Shown here in pieces: positions 1 through 7,737 of a stretch of 35,016 nucleotides of DNA. Each line of letters opens with the position of its first letter. The first letter of the stretch is position 1. Location: positions 1 through 35,016 of the forward strand of contig CAOKQK010000034.1 of NCBI GenBank assembly GCA_948470905.1, given 5' to 3'. The translations under genes and the position numbers were made by a program. Origin of the DNA: an uncultured Lachnospiraceae bacterium. GTDB lineage: Bacteria > Bacillota > Clostridia > Lachnospirales > Lachnospiraceae. Under the pieces are notes generated by a model. The model made no database searches and was not told the DNA's origin. It was given only the letters and a program-made list of their open reading frames with translations.

Positions 1-66
1 CGTCGCCTTGCGCTGACGCAAGCATCAAGCACTGATTACTTCAAGATTAACGCAACGATGTACTAG
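1..66 (+). CDS. possible C-terminal end of an upstream gene (partial)
   Basis: The first frame is open from the window edge to a TAG at 64-66 and would give 21 residues, ending ...INATMY. The other two forward frames stop within the first 33 bases. The fragment is too short to assign to a family, and it may simply be a chance open frame. If real, it ends about 80 bp before the next gene, so it could belong to the same transcription unit. Confidence 0.25.
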   Translation, partial: RRLALTQASSTDYFKINATMY

Positions 67-147
67 TTTTGCAGTGGGAGTATGGAATGAAATAATGATA
101 TCCTGAATTTCCGGAACAGGGAAGGTCAGGGGAGAATGGAGTTTGAG

Positions 148-2256
148 ATGAAGGGGAAATTCAAAATCCGAAAGTTTGTGGGACAGGTGGGAAGATGTTT
201 TGCGGCAGCTGCAGTTATGCTGGTGTGGCTGGGCAGCCATAAGGCAGTGGTAAACGCCGCGGCGGATGTTTCCGGAGCAGATGCTTCTAACAGCAGCAAT
301 TTTACGATTGAGGCGGAGCTTTTGCCGGGCGGCGACGGGATGATTTACGATGTCAGGGTGACGGTACAGAATGGCGGGGCTGACTGGGAGGGGACCGTGC
401 GGATCAGCGTGGAAGACCGGTATATATCGGGGGGATGTGCCTATGATACGGAGCTTTCCCTGCCCGCAGGCAGCAGGAAGCAGTTTACGATGAAGATCCA
501 AGTGGTCAGTCTTGATAACAGAAGCGACACGACGCATATTAAGCTGCTGGATAAAAAGGGAAATCAGGTCGCGGACAGGACGTATACAAATTTCCTGAGC
601 GGCGGGGGGGATGCGCTGTCCATGGGCATCCTGAGCGATGATTACGCTGCGCTCACTTATCTGGATATGGGCGGAAGTGAGCTGTATTATTATAATGATT
701 TGTATCCGGTGAAGCTTGTGGAGCTGAATCTGGACAATCTGTCAGATCAGCTGGATTCTCTTGTGTTTCTGGTGATCGATCGTTACAGCACGGAAGTCCT
801 GACGGAGGAACAGCGTCAGGCTGTCCGGGAGTGGAATGAAGACGGCGGGGTTTTGATCCTGGGGACAGGCGCCTATGCCGAGGATACCCTGGGGGGATTT
901 GATGAGGATTATATTGGTGTAAACAGCATTGCGGTGTATCCGCCGGGGGAGAACAGACCTTCCATGGGCAATGGCGAGGCTGCAGCTGCACAGAAGTATG
1001 GTCTGGAAATTTTTGTGGAGACGCAACGGCTGACGATAGCGGCTTTGAGGGCAGTGCTGCCGGACAGCCAGACAACATATAACAGCGGAGGTTTTGTGCG
1101 TCAGCTGGGGGATGGTGTCGTGAGTGTGCTGCCTTATTCGCTGTCAGAGCTGGGAAGCCTTGGCGCGGATGCCTTTCACGGCAATGACCGGAACTATTAT
1201 ATTTCGCTCATGCTGGATGAGATAAGCGCTTATTCGCAGATCCGCTACAGCGGAAATATCGATTATTATGATCTTGAGTATCAGAGAAACCGTCTGTTCG
1301 GCATTCTGAGCAACAGCGGAAATGTCCTGAATTTCGGCGTGTTGAGGGTAATCGTGATCCTTTATGTGATCTTTGTAGGTCCGGTACTGTATCTGATATT
1401 GAAGCTTCTGAAAAAGCGGGAGCTCTACTGGGCGGCGGTGCCTGTGGCGGCTGTCCTTGGGATTGTGGTTGTGTATGTGGCGGGCAGGGGTTTTGAGGTA
1501 AAGGGAACAAAGGTGTATTCCGTGACCGTGGAGGGGGTTGCAGGGACGGGCAGAAAGCAGACTTACCTGCAGTGTTTTGACGCGGGGCGTTCCGAATGGA
1601 AGCTTAAGCTGTCAGGGGATTATGAGTATGTAGGTCCTATAGATTCCAACGTTTATTTTTACAGCAAGGGGGATTATTATCAACATGTCCGGAGGGCGGG
1701 AAATGAATTATATTTCGGCATTAACCCGGAGGGACCCTTTGAAAACTGTCGTTTCCTTGCGGGGGGCGCAGGTACTTCTGGGCAGCAGGGAAGTGTGAGG
1801 CTTCAGGATATAGAGGTGTATAACCAGGGAGTTTATCAGGGAAGCGATGTGATGAGCGGAACAGTAGTCAACGATACGGGGAAGGATTTCAGCTGTTTTG
1901 CGCTGATCGTGGACGGCAACATGTGTGTGTATGGCAGTCTTCCCGCCGGAGAGAGCAGGAATCTGGCAGAATTGGTCCCGATATATGTGGGAGATGCTGT
2001 TTATGGGGACTATGGGGATTATGCCAGCCGGCTGAGACATTTTTATTCGGCAGACAGGTACAAGGAGGAGATTGACGCCCTGGCGGCACTGGGGATCGGC
2101 GTATGCGGCGCGGCGGAAGAAGTTGCCAATGCGGAGGTCTTCTTTATGGGGGTGACGGAGAATTATGAACGGGCAGTAGATGACGTCTGCAATGAGGTGT
2201 CTTACGGATGTCTTTATGCCGTGGAGTACGGGGAGGAGCAGAATGCTTTATATTGA
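148..2256 (+). CDS. secreted/membrane-anchored protein of an ABC-MoxR cluster
   Basis: About 702 residues. The N-terminus is basic (MKGKFKIRKF) and followed by a hydrophobic stretch ending near VVNAAAD, which looks like a signal peptide. A large extracytoplasmic region follows, with a motif (REWNEDGGVLILGTG) reminiscent of the GldG/glutamine-amidotransferase-like fold in gliding/ABC accessory proteins. Two membrane segments lie around residues 397-450, then a second exported domain. The ATG at 136 is 1 nt from the AGGGGAG at 128-134, too close; the ATG at 148 has GGAG 6 nt upstream, so I chose 148. The gene overlaps the ABC ATPase by 14 bp, which indicates translational coupling. I infer an accessory role in the ABC/MoxR system; no specific function is recognised. 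Confidence 0.75.
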   Translation: MKGKFKIRKFVGQVGRCFAAAAVMLVWLGSHKAVVNAAADVSGADASNSSNFTIEAELLPGGDGMIYDVRVTVQNGGADWEGTVRISVEDRYISGGCAYDTELSLPAGSRKQFTMKIQVVSLDNRSDTTHIKLLDKKGNQVADRTYTNFLSGGGDALSMGILSDDYAALTYLDMGGSELYYYNDLYPVKLVELNLDNLSDQLDSLVFLVIDRYSTEVLTEEQRQAVREWNEDGGVLILGTGAYAEDTLGGFDEDYIGVNSIAVYPPGENRPSMGNGEAAAAQKYGLEIFVETQRLTIAALRAVLPDSQTTYNSGGFVRQLGDGVVSVLPYSLSELGSLGADAFHGNDRNYYISLMLDEISAYSQIRYSGNIDYYDLEYQRNRLFGILSNSGNVLNFGVLRVIVILYVIFVGPVLYLILKLLKKRELYWAAVPVAAVLGIVVVYVAGRGFEVKGTKVYSVTVEGVAGTGRKQTYLQCFDAGRSEWKLKLSGDYEYVGPIDSNVYFYSKGDYYQHVRRAGNELYFGINPEGPFENCRFLAGGAGTSGQQGSVRLQDIEVYNQGVYQGSDVMSGTVVNDTGKDFSCFALIVDGNMCVYGSLPAGESRNLAELVPIYVGDAVYGDYGDYASRLRHFYSADRYKEEIDALAALGIGVCGAAEEVANAEVFFMGVTENYERAVDDVCNEVSYGCLYAVEYGEEQNALY

Positions 2257-3169
2257 AGATCTGACAAAAAATTATGGTACCTTTACGGCGGTCAATCAAC
2301 TGTCACTGCATATTCCGGAGGGCGACCTGTTCGGCTTTGTGGGACCCAATGGCGCCGGGAAGACCACGACTATACGCATTGTCTGCGGGCTGCTGCGCGC
2401 CAGCGCCGGGAAGGTGCGGATTGGGGGCATGGCGCTGGAAGCCGGAAAACGGAACAGGAAGCGCCTGATTGGTTATGTGCCTGATTTCTTTGGGGTATAT
2501 GACAATCTAAAGGTGCGGGAGTACATGGATTTCTATGGCTCCATGTACGGCATGGGGCATCGGGATATTGTTAAGCTGACGGATGATCTGCTGGAGCTGG
2601 TGAATCTCACGGACAAGAAGGAATTTTATGTAGATACACTTTCCAGGGGAATGAAGCAGCGTCTCTGCGTGGCAAGGGCTCTTTTGCACAACCCGAAGCT
2701 TCTGATCCTGGATGAGCCCAGCTCCGGGCTGGATCCGGGGGCAAGGGTGGAGATGAAGGAGCTTTTGAAAAACCTGCATTCCATGGGCAAGACCATTGTG
2801 ATCAGCTCCCACATTCTTTCGGAGCTGTCGGAAATGTGCAGCAGCATCGGAATAATGAACAGGGGACAGCTTGTGGCGGCAGGGCGCATGGAAGATATCA
2901 TGCAGATGCTTGCCGGAGGGAACCGCATCCATGTGTGCATCAGCTCTGACATGGAGCCTGCGGTGCGTTTCCTGAAGGAGCAGGCGGGAGTCATGGTGGA
3001 TTCTGTCAGGGAGAATGAGGTACTGATCTCTTATGACAGGGGCGATGAAGAAATCTGTGTACTGATCGGCAGGATGATCCAGAGCGGGATTGTACTCACC
3101 GGCTTTCACAGGGAAGAAGGCAGTCTGGAATCCCTGTTTATGCAGCTGACGGGAGGTGGCGACAGATGA
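2243..3169 (+). CDS. ABC transporter ATP-binding protein
   Basis: A 308-residue ABC ATPase. The Walker A motif is GPNGAGKT at residues 34-41. The signature (LSRGMKQR) and Walker B (LLILDEPSSGLDPG) follow in the usual order, with the switch region HILSELSEMC after them. The C-terminal ~90 residues are the extra domain common in exporters of the NatA/CcmA class. The frame is open further upstream, but the ATG at 2243 has GGGGAGGAG just before it, and the protein then begins with the typical MLYIEDLTKNYG. It overlaps the preceding gene by 14 bp and the permease by an ATGA (3166-3169). It should energise export through the permease encoded next; the substrate is not evident. Confidence 0.93.
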   Translation: MLYIEDLTKNYGTFTAVNQLSLHIPEGDLFGFVGPNGAGKTTTIRIVCGLLRASAGKVRIGGMALEAGKRNRKRLIGYVPDFFGVYDNLKVREYMDFYGSMYGMGHRDIVKLTDDLLELVNLTDKKEFYVDTLSRGMKQRLCVARALLHNPKLLILDEPSSGLDPGARVEMKELLKNLHSMGKTIVISSHILSELSEMCSSIGIMNRGQLVAAGRMEDIMQMLAGGNRIHVCISSDMEPAVRFLKEQAGVMVDSVRENEVLISYDRGDEEICVLIGRMIQSGIVLTGFHREEGSLESLFMQLTGGGDR

Positions 3170-4071
3170 AATTAAAGTTAAATCCCATAGTCAAGAAGGA
3201 TATGCAGGTGGCGGCGCGCAGCATGCGGATCAGCTGGGGGTTATTGGCCTATGAGGCGGTGCTGGCTCTGGCTTTCATGCTTGCCATTCTGGTTATTCAG
3301 GAGGATGTATCATATTCTTCTTACCGCAATATATACAATTATCTGATCTATCTCTTTCCGGTGCTGGCGGTGACTCAGGTGTGCATTGTGGCGCTGATCG
3401 TACCTATCATCACAGCATCGTCCATCTCCGGTGAGAAGGAGAGGCAGACCTTTGACATTATGCTCACTACCTGTATGTCACCGTTTTCCATTGTGCTGGG
3501 CAAAATGGTTTCAGCTATGATCAGGATCCTGTTCTTTGTAGCCGCCAGCATGCCTGTCATGGCGTTGGCATTTGTGGTTGGAGGCTTGAGCTGGAGCTTG
3601 TTGTTTTATTTCCTGCTGACGATTGTTTTATTGTCGATTTTTTCCGGAAGCGTGGGGATCTTCTGCTCCGCGTTCTGCAAGAGATCCATAACGGCGGTAA
3701 TCCTGTCGTTTGTGATTTATTTTGTAATATTTGCCCTGCCTTTCCTGCCGGTTTTATTTGCGGCGATCCTTGGTTGGGACAGTTTTGGGGAGTCATTGCT
3801 TTTCCTGCTTTTTGACCCTGTTGTCTTTTTCGAGGAATTTTTTATGCACATCATTTCGGAGACGTCGATTCTGGGAGGTGTGTCCCATGCGTTTACCAAG
3901 GACCAGGTGGGCTTTATCACCTATCATCTGGCACAGGGGAAGCTGTGGATGTTTGTGTCCGCCGCCTGCATTTTGCTCCTGTCGTTTGGCTTCATGCTGT
4001 TGGCGGCATGGAAGATAAATCCCCTGCATGCCTCATCGGGGCGTAAGCGGAAGACGAAAGGTGCGGAGTAG
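3166..4071 (+). CDS. ABC-2 type transporter permease
   Basis: A 301-residue polytopic protein with about six hydrophobic segments. It begins with a cytoplasmic MKLKLNPIVKKDMQ, typical of ABC-2 permeases. The sequence SSISGEKERQTFDIMLTTCMSP after the second membrane segment is the conserved ABC-2 cytoplasmic motif (GEKERxTxxxLLxTP). The start overlaps the ATPase stop by 4 bp, so the two are coupled and form one exporter. The C-terminus is Arg/Lys-rich (SGRKRKTKGAE) and cytoplasmic. The transported substrate cannot be deduced. ABC exporters beside MoxR/DUF58/VWA genes recur in Clostridia, which suggests envelope or protein-maturation work. Confidence 0.92.
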   Translation: MKLKLNPIVKKDMQVAARSMRISWGLLAYEAVLALAFMLAILVIQEDVSYSSYRNIYNYLIYLFPVLAVTQVCIVALIVPIITASSISGEKERQTFDIMLTTCMSPFSIVLGKMVSAMIRILFFVAASMPVMALAFVVGGLSWSLLFYFLLTIVLLSIFSGSVGIFCSAFCKRSITAVILSFVIYFVIFALPFLPVLFAAILGWDSFGESLLFLLFDPVVFFEEFFMHIISETSILGGVSHAFTKDQVGFITYHLAQGKLWMFVSAACILLLSFGFMLLAAWKINPLHASSGRKRKTKGAE

Positions 4072-4110
4072 AGAGGCAGTCAGGCAGGGATCGGGCAGAG
4101 GGAGGTTTGT

Positions 4111-5601
4111 ATGGGGGCAGGGATAACAGGGAAAAATTTCGAGACAAAGAAAGGAATGGAAGTTAAGATAAAAGAAGATCCGGAAATCCGGGAATTTCTG
4201 GGTACCATCCGGCATTTCCGCCGGAGGATCCACCTTGCGGATTTTCTGTCCAAATTGGTCCATGCCCTTTTTGTGGGCGCCGGCGTGGGAATCTTATTTC
4301 AGGCGGCTGCTTTTGTGGTGCCTTTTTATCATGCGAATCTGTATACCGCTCTTGCTGTTGTGCTTGCGGCGGTATCCGCGCTGGGGGTGGCTTTGTTAAA
4401 GCGCTGTTCCATAAAGGACGCGGCGCTGGTGATGGACGGCTTCGGATTTCAGGAGCGTATCGTCACCGCCTGTGAGCATTTGGGCGAAGAAGGCGGGCTG
4501 GTCTGCCTGCAGCGCAGGGATGCCATGGAGCAGCTGCGGGCACATAAGGGGAGGATACGCATCCGGCTTCTGCCCGCGGGCAGAAAAACGGCGGCGCTTG
4601 CGGGAATGCTCCTGCTCCTGCCGGTGCTGGCCCTTGTGCCGTCGGCGGTGAAAGACCGTGCCGGGGAGCTTCGCTTTCTCCGGAAAGAGGCAAAGGAGAA
4701 GACGGATGAGATAGAAGATGTAATGGAGGAGCTGAAGTCGTTTAAAGAACAGGGAGGAGAGCTGACGGAGGAACAGCTGGCGGCGCTTCAGGAGATGATG
4801 GACAGTTTGAAATCCTCTATATCGGAGTATCAGCAGGCCATGTCCGCGGAGGCTCTGGCAGCAGCGGGGGCGAAGCTGGATTTCAAGTATGGGGAAATGG
4901 CGGAACAGATGTCACAGCTGGCGGGGAGCCTGCAGGGGAGTCCGACAGCGTCTCTGTCCGCGGCAAAGACGGCCGGGGAGCTGGCGCAGATGTTCCAGAA
5001 CAGGAGCGGGTTGCCCAATGCTGGAACCGGCGGCATGGTGGCTGACGGGAGCAATACAGGGAACGGAGCCGGGAGCGATCCGGGAGACGGAACCGGAAAT
5101 AATCCGGGGGACGGTTTGGGAAATGGTTCCGGGGACGGCTCGGGGGACGGAGCAGGAAGTGGTTCCGGAGACGGCGCAGGGAGCGGATCGGGAGACGGCA
5201 CAGGAAATGGTTCCGGAGACGGCACAGGAAATGGTTCTGGAGACGGTGCAGGAAGCGGTTCCGGGGATGGTGCGGGGAGTGGCACCGGGAGCGGTCAGGG
5301 GAGCGGAACCGGCGGCGGTCAGGGAGGCTCCGGCAGGGGAGAGGGCAGCGGCTCTGTCCCCCATGATTATGTCAGCGTGCCCAACGCCGTGGCAGACAGC
5401 GGTAATCTCACCGGCGCCGGGACTGGGCATGAGGATTCCGACTACTTCCGGACTCAGAACGGTCTGAGCTGGGAGGGGGAGCATGTGTCTCATGAGGCTG
5501 TCATGGGAAGCTATGAGAAGAAGGCTTATGACGGCATTTCGTCAGGGCGCTATCCTGACGGTATGGAAGATGTGATAAAGGGTTATTTCTCCAGTTTTTA
5601 G
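4111..5601 (+). CDS. DUF4175-like membrane protein with Gly-Ser-Asp repeat tail
   Basis: 496 residues. Two membrane segments lie near residues 45-90, then the conserved-type block KDAALVMDGFGFQERIVTA, a third membrane segment near 155-172, a charged coiled coil (about 180-240), a low-complexity Gly/Ser/Asp tract (about 300-410), and a C-terminal module ending DVIKGYFSSF. This layout matches the DUF4175-like proteins that accompany MoxR, DUF58 and VWA genes. The start at 4111 has GGAGGT 4 nt upstream; the ATG at 4156 is an alternative that would remove 15 residues. The TAG stop straddles the left end of a MITE-like element. It probably works in the envelope with the downstream MoxR ATPase; that is inferred from context. 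Confidence 0.8.
   Translation: MGAGITGKNFETKKGMEVKIKEDPEIREFLGTIRHFRRRIHLADFLSKLVHALFVGAGVGILFQAAAFVVPFYHANLYTALAVVLAAVSALGVALLKRCSIKDAALVMDGFGFQERIVTACEHLGEEGGLVCLQRRDAMEQLRAHKGRIRIRLLPAGRKTAALAGMLLLLPVLALVPSAVKDRAGELRFLRKEAKEKTDEIEDVMEELKSFKEQGGELTEEQLAALQEMMDSLKSSISEYQQAMSAEALAAAGAKLDFKYGEMAEQMSQLAGSLQGSPTASLSAAKTAGELAQMFQNRSGLPNAGTGGMVADGSNTGNGAGSDPGDGTGNNPGDGLGNGSGDGSGDGAGSGSGDGAGSGSGDGTGNGSGDGTGNGSGDGAGSGSGDGAGSGTGSGQGSGTGGGQGGSGRGEGSGSVPHDYVSVPNAVADSGNLTGAGTGHEDSDYFRTQNGLSWEGEHVSHEAVMGSYEKKAYDGISSGRYPDGMEDVIKGYFSSF
5107..5298 (+). repeat. 24-bp tandem repeats encoding GSGDG octapeptides
   Basis: Inside the DUF4175-like gene, about eight imperfect copies of a 24-bp unit encode variants of G-S-G-D-G-(A/T)-G-(S/N). 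The DNA copies share GGTTCCGGAGACGG-type cores and differ at scattered third positions. The protein product is a flexible hydrophilic spacer between the coiled coil and the conserved C-terminal module. Confidence 0.85.
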
Positions 5602-5700
5602 GAGCTGTAAATAACTTTGCAATTGGCGCAGAAGGAATCTACAAAGGCTATGCGGATTTAGGCAAGCCAGATGTACAAGTTATTTATCAACAGAGCCTTA
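5598..5700. mobile_element. MITE-like element, copy 1 (degraded left end)
   Basis: A ~97-bp element (5601-5697) flanked by TTA at 5598-5600 and 5698-5700, a possible 3-bp target duplication. The right end (5676-5697, ending ATCAACAGAGCC) is identical to that of copy 2 at 12245-12367. The adjoining ~30 bp (AAGGCTATG...GCAAGCCAGATGT) differ from copy 2 at only two positions. The left end (GGAGCTGTAAATAACTTTG) is a decayed form of the copy 2 left end. No coding capacity is seen. The TAG stop of the upstream gene is formed by the flank TA plus the first G of the element. Confidence 0.7.
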
Positions 5701-5721
5701 GTAGGATTGAGGTAAGAGAGT

Positions 5722-6696
5722 ATGAGCGGATTAGACAGGAACAGGCTGCAGGACGCAGCGTATATGGCAGAGCAGATTGCCGCCTGCGAGAGGGAGATCC
5801 AGAAAGGGATCATCGGGCAGCGGGAGATTATAAGGCAGGTCATGCTGGCATTGCTCACAGGGGGCAATGTGCTTTTGGAGGGAATGCCGGGGCTTGGAAA
5901 GACCAGGCTGGTCAGCACCATCAGCAGGGTTTTTGACCTGCCCTTTAAGCGGATCCAGTTCACGCCGGACCTGATGCCCGGAGATGTGACAGGGACCAAT
6001 GTTATTGTGAAAAATGAGACTGGGAGTACGTTTTCTTTCCAGCGGGGGCCGATTTTTGCCAGCCTGATCCTGGCGGACGAGATCAACCGCGCCACGCCAA
6101 AGACGCAGTCGGCGCTGTTGGAGGCGATGCAGGAGCATACGGTGACGGTTGGAAATGACAGTCATGTGCTGGAGGAGCCTTTTTTTGTCCTTGCGACTCA
6201 GAACCCGATAGAAAATGAGGGAACCTATCCGCTGCCGGAGGCGCAGCTGGACCGCTTTATGTTTAAGATCCTGGTAGGCTTTCCGGACAAGGAGGAGCTT
6301 AAGGGGATCGTCGCCCTGACGGAAAAGGCGGAGGAGACGGTGATAGAGAAGCGTATGGACGGGGAAGGGCTGCTGGCAGCCAGAAGCCTGGTGAATGAGG
6401 TGCCTGTTGCCGAAGCGGTGATGGATTATCTTTTGGATATCGTCATGGAGACACACGCTGCCAATCCCCATATCAGGGAGGGGGCAAGCCCCAGGGCGGC
6501 CCAGGCTCTGATCAGGGCTTCCCGGGCGAAGGCATTTCTGGAAGGGCGCTTTAATGTTGCCTTTCAGGATGTGGAGGAGGTTGCCTATCCTGTGCTGCGC
6601 CACCGTATCATTCCCAGCTTTGACGCCATCAGCGAAGGGGTGGGTGAGGAGGAGATTATCCGAAGGCTCCTGGAGACGGTGAAGCCGAAGATATAA
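5722..6696 (+). CDS. MoxR family AAA+ ATPase
   Basis: 324 residues. Walker A is GMPGLGKT at residues 54-61 and Walker B LILADE at 115-120. The following INRATPKTQSALLEAMQE and, further on, LATQNPIENEGTYPLPEAQLD (sensor 1 region) are hallmark MoxR sequences. The C-terminal lid contains GASPRAAQALI, the usual sensor 2 segment. GAGGTAAGAG precedes the ATG at a suitable distance. MoxR proteins act as cytoplasmic chaperone-like ATPases together with VWA proteins, here most likely the DUF58 and VWA proteins encoded immediately downstream. The MITE-like element lies just upstream, so expression of this half of the cluster may be partly separated from the ABC genes. Confidence 0.95.
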   Translation: MSGLDRNRLQDAAYMAEQIAACEREIQKGIIGQREIIRQVMLALLTGGNVLLEGMPGLGKTRLVSTISRVFDLPFKRIQFTPDLMPGDVTGTNVIVKNETGSTFSFQRGPIFASLILADEINRATPKTQSALLEAMQEHTVTVGNDSHVLEEPFFVLATQNPIENEGTYPLPEAQLDRFMFKILVGFPDKEELKGIVALTEKAEETVIEKRMDGEGLLAARSLVNEVPVAEAVMDYLLDIVMETHAANPHIREGASPRAAQALIRASRAKAFLEGRFNVAFQDVEEVAYPVLRHRIIPSFDAISEGVGEEEIIRRLLETVKPKI

Positions 6697-6717
6697 AAGG
6701 TAGGAAGGGTTGAATCC

Positions 6718-7737
6718 ATGCTGGATGCGAAATTTTATGATTCTCTGAGAGGGCTTCGGCTGGCTGTGGGGCATAAGTCCTCCATGAACCTGTCAGGGAA
6801 CCGCAAATCGGTGCAGAAGGGCACCTCAGCGGAGTTCTCTGATTTCAGGGAATATCTGCCGGGGGACGATATCAGGCGTATCGACTGGAACGCCTACGGG
6901 CGTCTTGACAGGTTATATATCAAGGAATATATGGAGGAGAAGGAGGCACTGATCTCCATTCTGATCGACACCAGCTCCTCTATGGATTACGGGACGAAGA
7001 AAAAGAGTGAGCTGGCCAGGGAGCTGGCGGCGGCTCTTGCCTATATGGGTCTGAACAATATGGACCGGGTGGCGGTCTACGATATGCAGAGGATGCATCA
7101 GCCTTTTGTGGTAAGAGGTGGGAAAAAGGCGTTTCCCAGGCTGGCGGGGTGGCTGGAGCAGTGCTCCTTTGACGGCCAGGTGGACATTGGAGAGGCGGTC
7201 AGAAAGCTTCCGGGACGGGGGCAGGGAGCCGCCATTATCATCAGTGATTTCCTTCAGGAAAGCTTTCTGCCTGGTGCGGCCCAGGGGAAGCGGACAGGTG
7301 GCAGTCAGTCTGTCAGTCGGCAGAGAGAGCAGTCAGGTGTACTGCGGGGGGACGATCGGCAGGGAAAGCGTTCAGGCGGACAGCCGGGCAGCAGACAGGG
7401 GAAGCAGTCAGATTTCTTTCAGAGTGAGGCTGCAGGGCTGCTGCGCTTTCTGGCGTACCGCAGGCAGAGGCCCGTCTTTCTTCAGGTGCTGGCGGGGGAG
7501 GAGCTCTCCGTGGATTTCACCGGCACCCGGAACCTGATCGACATGGAAGACAAGAGTACTCTGCGGCTGACTGTGGATGCTGCGGGGCTGCGTGCCTATG
7601 AGAATGCGCTGAACGCCTTCACCGCGCATCTGGGGAAGGAATGTGCCGGGGCGGGAGCCTTTTATGCGGTCTGCAGTACGGCGCGGGATTTTCATCAACT
7701 GATTTTTAAGGATTTAAGGTTGCTGTATGATATTTGA
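6718..7737 (+). CDS. DUF58 domain protein (MoxR partner)
   Basis: 339 residues. The conserved DUF58 block YLPGDDIRRIDWNAYGR lies at about 46-62. A VWA-like MIDAS start (LIDTSSSMDYG) lies near residue 82, so the fold is a soluble VWA-related domain. A hydrophilic insert rich in Gln, Ser, Gly and Arg (about 187-232, e.g. RQGKRSGGQPGSRQGKQ) interrupts the domain after IISDFLQESF and is not expected in the family. AGGAAGGG precedes the ATG. The gene is 21 bp after moxR and overlaps the VWA gene by 11 bp, so the three are almost certainly co-translated. It likely serves as the substrate adaptor or co-chaperone of the MoxR ATPase. Confidence 0.92.
   Translation: MLDAKFYDSLRGLRLAVGHKSSMNLSGNRKSVQKGTSAEFSDFREYLPGDDIRRIDWNAYGRLDRLYIKEYMEEKEALISILIDTSSSMDYGTKKKSELARELAAALAYMGLNNMDRVAVYDMQRMHQPFVVRGGKKAFPRLAGWLEQCSFDGQVDIGEAVRKLPGRGQGAAIIISDFLQESFLPGAAQGKRTGGSQSVSRQREQSGVLRGDDRQGKRSGGQPGSRQGKQSDFFQSEAAGLLRFLAYRRQRPVFLQVLAGEELSVDFTGTRNLIDMEDKSTLRLTVDAAGLRAYENALNAFTAHLGKECAGAGAFYAVCSTARDFHQLIFKDLRLLYDI

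Noticed and set aside
4830-5285. Minus-strand Pro/Ser/Glu repeat protein opposite the DUF4175-like gene
   Set aside because: It is the exact complement of the Gly-Ser-Asp repeats; there is no start context and no conserved flanks.
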